Program-made: the position numbers and the translations under genes | Source: a virus | Virus record (IMG/VR): IMGVR_UViG_3300034374_005164 | Span: 1-29,208 of that record | Reading direction: 5' to 3' (one strand) | Length of the DNA: 29,208 bases | Part shown: piece by piece, positions 22,123 to 29,208 of the stretch | Position numbering within the stretch: position 1 is the stretch's first letter | Layout: the number at the start of each line of letters is the position of its first letter | Notes under the pieces: model-generated | Databases searched by the model: none | Told to the model about the DNA's origin: nothing | What the model saw: the letters and a program-made list of their open reading frames with translations, nothing else

Positions 22123-22713
22123 ATGAGAAAGATATACGTAGAGCTTAATGCGAATAAAACAATACGTTTTACTCCAACGAGTTATACAGTAAATGATACT
22201 GTTGAATTAACAATTAATGGTATCTCTTACTCTGTTCAGGGGACGGGTACTCTTTCCACTACGATAGATAATTTCATATTAGCTAATAAAAGAGCTATTG
22301 GAGATTTTCATAATTGCTTTATTGAGGATAATGGTTCGTATATTGATTTAAACAACGTATCTTCAATAAGAACAATATCCGCAAATAACGCGACTATAAC
22401 ACCGCCTTTTGAAACCGAGGATAGGTGTTCTATTAATGTTGACTTATTTGGTACTGATGTTTTAAATGAAAATATTGAGTTCTTTATTTCAGATAAAAAC
22501 AATCTTGGCTCTGTTTCTTTAGAGTTTTCTAGTTCAGAAAAAGCCTTGAACGGACTATCTTTAATTAAAGATGCTTCTACTAGAAATGGCACTTATCCAT
22601 ATAACTTAAATGGAGCTTATAAGGCTTCATTATATGATGGCGCAATAACAACGGAAGATGGCGTTTTATTAACGACAGAAGATAACGTAGTAATAATAAC
22701 AGAGCAAGCATAA
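22123..22713 (+). CDS. Decoration-like virion protein, copy B of tandem paralogues
   Basis: A 196-residue protein, paralogous to the 21566 gene over about 120 residues: VELTINGISYSVQGTGTL, TIDNFILANKRAIGD, IDLNNVSSIRTISANNATI and SSSEKALNGLSLI. It is longer, with an extra C-terminal repeat, TTEDGVLLTTEDNVVIITE, a low-complexity tail seen in some phage fibres. ATG 22123 is preferred over the TTG at 22120. Its stop overlaps the next ATG (TAATG). Likely a capsid-surface protein or fibre attachment unit. Confidence 0.65.
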   Translation: MRKIYVELNANKTIRFTPTSYTVNDTVELTINGISYSVQGTGTLSTTIDNFILANKRAIGDFHNCFIEDNGSYIDLNNVSSIRTISANNATITPPFETEDRCSINVDLFGTDVLNENIEFFISDKNNLGSVSLEFSSSEKALNGLSLIKDASTRNGTYPYNLNGAYKASLYDGAITTEDGVLLTTEDNVVIITEQA

Positions 22714-23651
22714 TGGCTAAAGTAAAAATATCGGAATTAACTGCTATGGATGCAGTTAATGTGTCGGCAAATGATTCGTTTGCGATAGTTGATGTTAGTG
22801 AAGATGTTACCAATAAAATAACATATACGGAGTTAAAGTCCAAGTTTTCTGGCGCAACAAATTCTTTTTCAGAAAACTCCTATGCCGTAGGTACACAGAA
22901 TGATGTAAGTGGAGCATCTTCATTTGCATCTGGTTCACAGAATGATGTAAGTGGCTCAGGTTCACTTGCATCTGGAATATCTAATGATATTAATGGAAAT
23001 ACTTCACTTGCATCTGGTACATCGAATATTGTTTACAGTGATTATTCAATAGCAGGTGGGAGATCAAATAATCTTAATCTTGCCACTCATTCTTTCGCTT
23101 TTGGGAAAGATAATAGTGTTCAGAGTAGTCAAGAGGCTCTTGCAGTAGGGTTAAATAATAGGATTGAATCAGGCTCACATAGGTCTATTGCAACAGGCAG
23201 GGATTCTAGGACTTTCTTACGTGGTCAGCGTTCACACGCTATTGACTCTTTTACGAATATTGGTGATGCTCAGTATACTGATGTCACGTTAAAAGCATTA
23301 ACAACAGATGCTACACCAACTGAATTAAGTATTGATGCTTCTGCAGATTCATTTCTCGTGGAGCAAGATACAGCAATGTTTCTTACGGTAGCTGTAACTG
23401 GTTTTACTGAAGATGGTGCGGATGCTGCTCATTATATACGCAAGGTAGCTATTAAAAATGAGGGTGGTACTACTTCACTTATTGGTAGTGTATCTACTAT
23501 TGGAACAGATGTAGAGACTCAAGCGGGATATGATGTGAGCTTGACTGCTGATGATACAACTGATACTTTAGCTATTATTGTAACTGGTGATGCAAGTAAA
23601 AACATGAGGTGGGTAGCTTATTGTCACGGTACTTTGATTGGTATGCCTTGA
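22713..23651 (+). CDS. Virion fibre with YadA-type head repeats
   Basis: A 312-residue protein. Residues 1-46 (ISELTAMDAVNVSANDSFAIVD, VTNKITYTELKSKF) look like a virion-attachment module. Residues 56-165 hold about eight tandem 14-15-residue repeats of the form S-x-A-x-G-x-x-N-x-V-x-G, such as SYAVGTQNDVSGA and SLASGISNDING, the left-handed beta-roll pattern of YadA-head adhesins. Residues 171-312 resemble a phage fibre C-terminal domain (SIDASADSFLVEQDTAMFL, LTADDTTDTLAIIVTGD). The protein is probably trimeric and binds host surface. Nucleotide repeats underlie the beta-roll. Confidence 0.7.
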   Translation: MAKVKISELTAMDAVNVSANDSFAIVDVSEDVTNKITYTELKSKFSGATNSFSENSYAVGTQNDVSGASSFASGSQNDVSGSGSLASGISNDINGNTSLASGTSNIVYSDYSIAGGRSNNLNLATHSFAFGKDNSVQSSQEALAVGLNNRIESGSHRSIATGRDSRTFLRGQRSHAIDSFTNIGDAQYTDVTLKALTTDATPTELSIDASADSFLVEQDTAMFLTVAVTGFTEDGADAAHYIRKVAIKNEGGTTSLIGSVSTIGTDVETQAGYDVSLTADDTTDTLAIIVTGDASKNMRWVAYCHGTLIGMP

Positions 23652-23672
23652 TAATTAAGCTAAACTAATTTT

Positions 23673-23705
23673 AGCCCTGCTGAAAAGTGGGGCTTTTTTG
23701 TTTTC
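23673..23705 (+). terminator. Intrinsic terminator
   Basis: AGCCCTGCT (23673-23681), GAAA loop, AGTGGGGCT (23686-23694), a 9-bp stem with two G-U pairs, followed by TTTTTTGTTTTC. It ends the fibre transcription unit, 21 nt after its stop. Confidence 0.85.
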
Positions 23706-23753
23706 GTGAACTACCCACCCACGCTAAAAAGCGATGAGTGGGCTTTTGCTCAC

Positions 23754-23769
23754 ATTTCGTAAATTTGCA
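23754..23769 (+). promoter_or_regulatory. Promoter -7 box of the TTTGCA class
   Basis: ATTTCGTAAATTTGCA contains TAAATTTG (23760-23767). ATG 23773 is 3 nt downstream of the motif, so the transcript would start at or next to the start codon. An imperfect hairpin (CCCACCCACGC with GCGATGAGTGGG, 23714-23742) lies just upstream. Confidence 0.6.
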
Positions 23770-23772
23770 TAC

Positions 23773-24519
23773 ATGATACTAGCATCCGTAAATAGTGTGT
23801 ATTCCTTAGTGAAGGATATAGCTAACGCAAACCAAAGAGGCTTTATAACGCCATCTCAGTTTAATGAATTTGCTATAAACGCACAACAGCAAGTTTTCCA
23901 AGAGATTCTTTCATCCTATGATGCTGAGTTGATAAAGAGGAAAAGAGGCGTTAGCCACAGCAAAGGAGCGTTCAATTCACTTGAGCAGATACAGGATATG
24001 CTAAGACCTTTGTTGAAGTATAATGTGTCATTAATGAATGTATCGGCTAATGTGTTCAGCCTACCCTCAGACTACTCATATCACATATCTACGCAAGTAG
24101 AGGGTGTTACTGCTAGTGTAACGCCACCAGAGAAGGCTAATGTATCTATAAATAGCTTTTTAGCTGCACCTAAGATAACATCACCTATATGTGTACTGCA
24201 AGGTAGTCAGGTGACATTATACCCCGCTACAATAGATTCAGGTGATGATGTTACCATGACTTACTATAAGTATCCTCAAGGTAGTGTACCTGCTACGGGC
24301 TTAGCATCTACATCAAACCCAAGTTGGAGCTTTACAACGGTGAGCAATGTGGCGATATACAATCCAACAAATAGTATAGATTTTGAACTACCAAAGGCAT
24401 TGGAATATAGATTAGCTGAAAAGATACTTATAATGTCGGGTATCAATATGCGTGACCCTGAGATGGTGGGCTATGCTCAGTTTCAAGAGCAGATAGAGGC
24501 GCAACGGGACTCTTTATAA
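23773..24519 (+). CDS. Head-tail adaptor-like protein
   Basis: The start is taken at ATG 23773 (248 residues); an in-frame ATG at 23734 is upstream of the promoter box and unlikely. The protein is helical N-terminally (VNSVYSLVKDIANANQRGFI, FNEFAINAQQQVFQEIL) with a beta-rich middle (NVFSLPSDYSYHIS) and a helical C terminus (LEYRLAEKILIMSGINMRDP). Layout and neighbourhood, just before a large connector-like gene, fit an adaptor of the gp4/head-completion kind that sits below the portal. No family motif proves this. Confidence 0.6.
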   Translation: MILASVNSVYSLVKDIANANQRGFITPSQFNEFAINAQQQVFQEILSSYDAELIKRKRGVSHSKGAFNSLEQIQDMLRPLLKYNVSLMNVSANVFSLPSDYSYHISTQVEGVTASVTPPEKANVSINSFLAAPKITSPICVLQGSQVTLYPATIDSGDDVTMTYYKYPQGSVPATGLASTSNPSWSFTTVSNVAIYNPTNSIDFELPKALEYRLAEKILIMSGINMRDPEMVGYAQFQEQIEAQRDSL

Positions 24520-24524
24520 AGACT

Positions 24525-27500
24525 ATGGCTAGTACAAGCATAACGAACACACCAAGGTATCTGAACGCTGATTCTGATGAGCGTTTGTTGTCTCCTGAAG
24601 AAATGTCTGATGCCCTTAATGTTCGCGGTATATCGGGGGAAGAGGGTAAGGGATTTGTCCTTAAAACGATTAGGGGAAATCAACTAATTAACCATACCCT
24701 ACCTACGGGGGGTAATACTGTTATAGGTGCTATACCCGTTGAAGAGACAAACAAGATTTACTATTTTGTTTCAAACTCAGTTTCAAACTCAAATGACGAG
24801 CACTCTATTTTGGAGTATGATAGTATTGCTAATACTATACAAGAGGTTATTCGAGATAGTGTCTTAAACTTTCAGACAACAAATTTAATTCAGGGTAGGG
24901 GAATGATATTAGAGAATGGTGATACTCTAATATATTTCACAGACAACCTAAATCCTGTACGTAAGATTAACGTACAAACAGCACTTTCAGGCTACCCATC
25001 ACCATTGACAGAGGAATATATTGAGGTATTAAAATACCCGCCCGTCAACAAGCCTACATTTGAGTTTGATACTGTAACAGACCAGTCTATAAACAATGTA
25101 GCGGGGAAGATGTTTCAGTTCTCTTATAGATACATTTATGATGATGGGGAGGTAAGTGCTTACTCACCTTATTCAGATGTAGCTATATCAGACTACTATC
25201 TTCAGAATAGTGTGTATACTTCTTCTCAGATTGACAGCAACAACAACGTCATAAATCTAACCCTTGATACGGGTAGTGGTATATGCACCCATATAGAGGT
25301 TATATTCAGAGAGGGTAATACAGGTGAGTGGAAGAGGATAAGGAGAATTGCCAATAACTCAGGGGTATCAACTTTAGAATTGACATTTGATAATAATGGA
25401 AACTATCAGGTAGCAGATACCAATGATACGAATAAGCTGTTTGACAATGTACCTATCACAGCTAAGGCTATTGATATTATTGGTAATAAGTTGGTGTTGG
25501 GCAACTATGTTGATGGATATAGTAATGTAGAGGAGGTTGCTACGTCAACAGATATTAGTATTGTCCCTAGATATTATCAAAGGAAAGACTATACAAATGC
25601 CGCAACCATACCCGCTAGTATCGTAGTTAGCCCTATACTTGGTAACAATGTAGGCACAATAACCTTTGACTTCTCATCATATACGGTGAATGAGGGTGAT
25701 TACATACTACTAAGTTGTTCTCCTGTTTTGGGGTATATACCATCCACCTTCCCTCCAGTAGGGGAAGCATCCATTGGCATCATTCAAGCTGAGTATGTGG
25801 TTCAGGGTGGTGATACTATTGCTGATATTCTTGATGCTTTTGATACGATATTAAGTAATAATCCTACATTTGGAGATATAGCTGTTGTTCCTTATTTAAC
25901 CTACTCTTCAGGTACAGATTTATTTGTGACCGTTAGACCTCGACCAGATCAGAATGTTACAGCAGTTGGCACACCTCTCCTAAACAACTCTATTGTATCG
26001 CAAGGTGGTGGTGGGCTATCTATAAACTCTTTTAAGTCGGGTGCTAATCATCCAGTAGGTATTGTCTACTACGATAGAGGTAATAGAAGCTCAACTGTAC
26101 AGAAGCCATTACAAGAAGGTGTTTATGTGAAGTTCTTCTCTGAAAGAGAGGGCGACCCAATAGAAGGTTTTGGTGTTACAGGCCTCGATATGAGGATTGG
26201 TACTACACCTCCCGAATGGGCTACGCATTACAAAATAGTTTACGCGGGTAACACTACTGTTGGAGAGTTTCTTCAGTACACCTCTCTAGGGGCTTACGCT
26301 GCTGCAAACACAGATACAGCGAGTGTAGCTGATGCAAAGATATATTTATCGTTTAGGGGCTTTAAGGGGAAAGCAGATAGCTATAAGGAAAGACTTGGTG
26401 CTGAGATAGATTATAACTTTCAAGAGGGAGACAGGCTAAGGATAATAAGCTACTATGATGCAGATGCGGCAGATAGAGTTTATGCTAATGGATACCTAGA
26501 CTTTAAGATATTAGGCTTAGAGACATACGACCCAAGTAACAGCCCCTTAATTGTAGGTACTGCTTCTGAGGCAGAAGAGTATAATAGAACAGGTGTATTC
26601 CTTCTTGTTGAGGATAGCGGTTTAGATGGATGGTCTTTCTCTGATTTATCAGGTCAAAATAATTGGTATGATGGGGCTGGTGGAGATAATACAGGTAATG
26701 GAGCTTACTTTGAGATATATAGACCCTATGCCTCACCTGAAAATGAGGTGTATTATGAAATTGGTCAAGAGTATAGCATATTAAATGCAGGAACAGTATC
26801 TAGGACACATGAAGGAAATATAAGGAATCAAGGCTCTATTATAAGCTATACCATAACAAATGTCAATGACTCCACATCACCCACATACGTTGATGTTGGT
26901 CTTAATATAGACAATGTAAACCTAGTCAATGGTGATGAAATAAATGTATCGGGAACAGGGAGTGTAGCAAGAGGAATAATAAGGCAAACAGAGTTTTTGA
27001 CATCTAGTTCAACTCGAATATATTTTGATTTTGAATCTTTTGATGGGGTTGTAAATGGTGATGTTGTAGCTTTGAACGAGACAACGGCAGCCATAAGGAT
27101 TAGTGGTGGAGATGTGTGGATGAAACCTAGATTGCTTAGGATAAACAACACAGCAAACACACTAGATAACTACATTGATGTAGCTGAAGATTACTATGCC
27201 AATGATTTCCTACCAACAAACTCTTGGGGTAAAGGTAGACCAAATGCTTTCTCTGAAAACTCTAAACAAGTAAATAGATACCAAACTATTACTTGGTCTG
27301 ACTCTTTCTTTACCGACACTAATGACAACGGCTTTAGCTCTTTCAATACAGCACTAGTCAACTTCAAAGAGTTTCAAAATGGGTACGGCTCTATACAGCT
27401 TCTAAGGCGTAGAGGCAATGATTTGGTGTGCTACCAAGAAGATAGGGTGTCAAACATATTGGTCAATAAAGACATTCTCTTTACACCTGACGGCTCTTCA

Positions 27501-28535
27501 ACAGTATCTATTAGCAACAACTTTGTATCTGAGCCAAATTACTACTCAGGTGATTATGGGATAGGGCTAAATCCAGAGTCTTTTGCTGAAGCCGATGGTA
27601 GGCACTATTGGGCATCTGCAAAGAGAGGTAATATATTACGCCTAGGGGGTGATGGCATAACGCCTATATCCGAGTATGGAATGAGATCATACTTCGATGG
27701 TGTGTTTAGCAGTTTCCTACCTTCTATTGCGACAGCAAAGATTTTTAGTGGATTCGATAGGGATAATCAAGAGTATTATGTGAGCATACCAACGGGTATT
27801 GACACTATTACTATATGCTTCTCTGAGCAAGCTAAGAAATGGATTTCAAGGTGGAGCTTTAAGCCTGAGTTCTATTCAGGTGTAAATATGAAGTTCATCA
27901 CATTTGATGAGGGTAAGCTATACCTTCATGATGCTAACTCTCTTCACTCTAACTTTTATGGTGTTCAGTACAATGCTAGTTTTTCTATAACTGCTAATGC
28001 AAACCCTCAAGTTATAAAGACATATAGGGCTTGTGAGTTGCAGTCGAACAAAGCATGGGACTGTACTGTTGTTCAGACTAATTTAGTCTCGTCAAGTATT
28101 CCAGAGGCTAACTTTGAGGAGAAAGAAGGGTTCTATCACGCTGAGTTTCTAAGGACAACGGGTGGAAGCTCAGGGAATAAAGAAGCTCCATTTGTGGGAC
28201 TAGGAACTGTGTCAGCTATCAATGGTAATGTAGTTACAATATCAGGCTTTAACAAAAGCTCTGTTGATGTTATGATAGGAGATACTTTTTATCAGTCGGG
28301 GAGTGGAGCTGCTATTGGTACGGTTACAGCAATCGGGGATGGTGAGTTAGTGTTAAGCTCTGTTTTAGGTCTTTCTGTTAACGACTTCGTTTATCTAATA
28401 AAAGATTTAGCTATACAGGGCGATGCTATAAAAGGCTATTATGCTAAGATGACATTCACTCAAGATGATTCTTCCTACTCTGAGATATTCGCTGTTAGAA
28501 ACTTTGTGAATTATTCTCCAATATCAATTAAGTGA
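24525..28535 (+). CDS. Large connector/DNA-stabilisation-like tail protein
   Basis: A 1336-residue beta-rich protein beginning TPRYLNADSDERLLSPEEMSD, then ALNVRGISGEEGKG, an N-terminal signature shared by phage stabilisation proteins of the P22 gp10 and crAss-like type. The body contains TTNLIQGRGMILENGDTLIYF, FSYRYIYDDGEVSAYSPYSD, then RQGN/NRYQ-type beta-propeller-like segments (FNTALVNFKEF, GLNPESFAEADGRHYWASAK). The C terminus ends DAIKGYYAKMTFTQDDSS and EIFAVRNFV. It would plug or gate the head-tail channel. The length is larger than gp10 (about 470 residues) but fits the longer Bacteroidota-phage forms. It follows the adaptor gene by 5 nt. Confidence 0.75.
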   Translation: MASTSITNTPRYLNADSDERLLSPEEMSDALNVRGISGEEGKGFVLKTIRGNQLINHTLPTGGNTVIGAIPVEETNKIYYFVSNSVSNSNDEHSILEYDSIANTIQEVIRDSVLNFQTTNLIQGRGMILENGDTLIYFTDNLNPVRKINVQTALSGYPSPLTEEYIEVLKYPPVNKPTFEFDTVTDQSINNVAGKMFQFSYRYIYDDGEVSAYSPYSDVAISDYYLQNSVYTSSQIDSNNNVINLTLDTGSGICTHIEVIFREGNTGEWKRIRRIANNSGVSTLELTFDNNGNYQVADTNDTNKLFDNVPITAKAIDIIGNKLVLGNYVDGYSNVEEVATSTDISIVPRYYQRKDYTNAATIPASIVVSPILGNNVGTITFDFSSYTVNEGDYILLSCSPVLGYIPSTFPPVGEASIGIIQAEYVVQGGDTIADILDAFDTILSNNPTFGDIAVVPYLTYSSGTDLFVTVRPRPDQNVTAVGTPLLNNSIVSQGGGGLSINSFKSGANHPVGIVYYDRGNRSSTVQKPLQEGVYVKFFSEREGDPIEGFGVTGLDMRIGTTPPEWATHYKIVYAGNTTVGEFLQYTSLGAYAAANTDTASVADAKIYLSFRGFKGKADSYKERLGAEIDYNFQEGDRLRIISYYDADAADRVYANGYLDFKILGLETYDPSNSPLIVGTASEAEEYNRTGVFLLVEDSGLDGWSFSDLSGQNNWYDGAGGDNTGNGAYFEIYRPYASPENEVYYEIGQEYSILNAGTVSRTHEGNIRNQGSIISYTITNVNDSTSPTYVDVGLNIDNVNLVNGDEINVSGTGSVARGIIRQTEFLTSSSTRIYFDFESFDGVVNGDVVALNETTAAIRISGGDVWMKPRLLRINNTANTLDNYIDVAEDYYANDFLPTNSWGKGRPNAFSENSKQVNRYQTITWSDSFFTDTNDNGFSSFNTALVNFKEFQNGYGSIQLLRRRGNDLVCYQEDRVSNILVNKDILFTPDGSSTVSISNNFVSEPNYYSGDYGIGLNPESFAEADGRHYWASAKRGNILRLGGDGITPISEYGMRSYFDGVFSSFLPSIATAKIFSGFDRDNQEYYVSIPTGIDTITICFSEQAKKWISRWSFKPEFYSGVNMKFITFDEGKLYLHDANSLHSNFYGVQYNASFSITANANPQVIKTYRACELQSNKAWDCTVVQTNLVSSSIPEANFEEKEGFYHAEFLRTTGGSSGNKEAPFVGLGTVSAINGNVVTISGFNKSSVDVMIGDTFYQSGSGAAIGTVTAIGDGELVLSSVLGLSVNDFVYLIKDLAIQGDAIKGYYAKMTFTQDDSSYSEIFAVRNFVNYSPISIK

Positions 28536-28549
28536 GAAAGCCCCTTGCT

Positions 28550-29053
28550 TTAAATGTGCTTCCACTGCTTACCTGATCGAATTCTATAAACTTGCGATTG
28601 GGCTACCCCATAAATCTTCGCAATCTCCTCCTGCGTAATGCCTTGATGTCCATACTTAATACGTTCAGCGCACTCTCTTGTTAGTTTTGAAACGGGGTGT
28701 TTCTCCCCTCTTGCAGGGGATATCAATCCAATATCATAAGCGTGTATCGTATTCTCAGATTGCGTACAATACTCTAGATTTTCAAGGCGGTTGTCGGTCT
28801 TAATCCCACTCTTGTGATTAACCTGCAAATCTGATTCACTAACAAATGCGAGCATTACTAGTCTATGGACTCTATAATCTTTCTTTTCTCCTCCTTTACA
28901 CAATACTACCTGCACATATCCACTACTGTCACATCTAGGTTTAAGAACCCTTTCTTTTCCAAACTTCAGGCTTTTCACTCTCCCCAAGTTAGACACTTGA
29001 TAAAGCCCTTCGTAATTAGGTATGTCTTTCCAATGTTCTATATTTGATTTCAT
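28550..29053 (-). CDS. Free-standing NUMOD4/HNH homing endonuclease
   Basis: A 167-residue protein of the homing-endonuclease type. The N terminus has the NUMOD4 motif WKDIPNYEGLYQVSNLGRV (8-26), followed by an HNH nuclease (His63 in VHRLVMLAF, VNHKSGIKTDNRLENLE at 78-94 with Asn79, His80). The C terminus (GEKHPVSKLTRECAERIKYG, then QEEIAKIYGVAQSQVYRIRSG) is a helix-turn-helix DNA-binding domain. It would cut DNA at a specific target to spread itself. It lies on the minus strand between two plus-strand structural genes, not inside an intron. Two TAnnTTTG boxes lie upstream on the minus strand. Confidence 0.88.
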   Translation of the reverse strand: MKSNIEHWKDIPNYEGLYQVSNLGRVKSLKFGKERVLKPRCDSSGYVQVVLCKGGEKKDYRVHRLVMLAFVSESDLQVNHKSGIKTDNRLENLEYCTQSENTIHAYDIGLISPARGEKHPVSKLTRECAERIKYGHQGITQEEIAKIYGVAQSQVYRIRSGKQWKHI

Positions 29054-29074
29054 CTATTTGCTTTAATTCCAAGC

Positions 29075-29097
29075 CAAATATATACATTCCAAATGTA
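29075..29097 (-). promoter_or_regulatory. Two minus-strand -7 boxes for the homing endonuclease
   Basis: On the minus strand TATATTTG (29075-29082) and TACATTTG (29090-29097) both fit TAnnTTTG and lie 21 and 36 nt upstream of the ATG at 29053. Either could drive the HNH gene. Confidence 0.5.
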
Positions 29098-29115
29098 ATT
29101 TGCAATGCTTTTTGT

Positions 29116-29131
29116 ATTTCTTAACTTTGCA
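29116..29131 (+). promoter_or_regulatory. Promoter -7 box of the TTTGCA class
   Basis: ATTTCTTAACTTTGCA contains TAACTTTG (29122-29129), 14 nt upstream of the ATG at 29146. Confidence 0.7.
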
Positions 29132-29145
29132 AAATAACTACTCTT

Positions 29146-29208
29146 ATGCCATTACCTGTAATAGACCCCGTAACCCTTGCTGCAGTAGCACAAGGCGTTA
29201 TCGGTGGA
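29146..29208 (+). CDS. Start of a structural gene cut by the window end
   Basis: Only the first 21 codons are visible (MPLPVIDPVTLAAVAQGVIG and one more Gly). The hydrophobic Ala/Gly-rich start resembles internal virion (ejection) proteins that follow the stabilisation gene in podoviruses, which is inference from position. A TTTGCA-class promoter 14 nt upstream supports the start. Confidence 0.5.
   Translation, partial: MPLPVIDPVTLAAVAQGVIGG

Noticed and set aside
22893-23160. Short repeats that could suggest a CRISPR-like or tandem repeat array
   Set aside because: The repeats are diverged, 42-45 bp apart, in frame and encode the YadA-type protein repeats.
28537-28551. AAAGC-ccctt-GCTTT hairpin after the connector gene as a terminator
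   Set aside because: Only five pairs and no T-tract; it overlaps the end of the HNH gene.
1-29208. Integrase, att site or tRNA genes marking a prophage
   Set aside because: None seen on either strand; lifestyle cannot be judged from this window.

Overview
The window is a contiguous piece of a tailed double-stranded DNA bacteriophage genome, most likely a short-tailed (podovirus-type) phage of a Bacteroidota host, probably Flavobacteriia. The host call rests on promoters with the Bacteroidota -7 element TAnnTTTG, few Shine-Dalgarno motifs, low GC and A-rich leaders. A crAss-like or related podovirus layout is plausible from the portal, capsid and large connector proteins, but the family cannot be fixed from the sequence alone. 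No integrase, tRNA, rRNA or CRISPR array is visible. Genes are tightly packed, and many overlap as ATGA or TAATG.

Left part (1-6400), mainly nucleic-acid metabolism: a truncated gene with a possible DNA-binding helix-turn-helix; an unknown conserved phage protein with its own promoter and terminator; a DUF5675 protein; a MazG-like nucleotide pyrophosphohydrolase coupled to a DUF1599-type protein; a run of small unknown proteins including a 37-residue membrane peptide; an SSB-like protein with an acidic LPF tail; a RusA-like Holliday-junction resolvase; a DEDDy 3'-5' exonuclease; and two small cysteine-rich proteins. An exact 25-bp direct repeat lies at 1747-1771 and 6388-6412.

Switch region (6400-7115): a winged-helix-like regulator on the minus strand, divergent from the structural block. 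The intergenic gap holds a perfect 16-bp palindrome that carries a -7 box on both strands.

Right part (7116-29208), virion morphogenesis: unknown small proteins, a protein with two GroES-like halves, a putative small terminase, large terminase, portal, a lectin-like appendage protein, a holin-like membrane protein, a very large SGNH-hydrolase appendage protein, scaffold-like protein, major capsid protein, two tandem paralogous virion proteins, a fibre with YadA-type head repeats, a head-tail adaptor candidate, and a 1336-residue connector/stabilisation-like protein. A free-standing NUMOD4/HNH homing endonuclease sits on the minus strand after it. A further gene begins at 29146 and runs off the end.

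Together the left block would serve replication and nucleotide-pool control, the divergent regulator could time the switch, and the right block would build the capsid, package DNA, fold capsid protein and make the host-recognition and enzymatic appendages. Six promoters share a 16-base motif, WTTTCKTAnnTTTGCA or one mismatch from it, which probably marks one promoter class of this phage.
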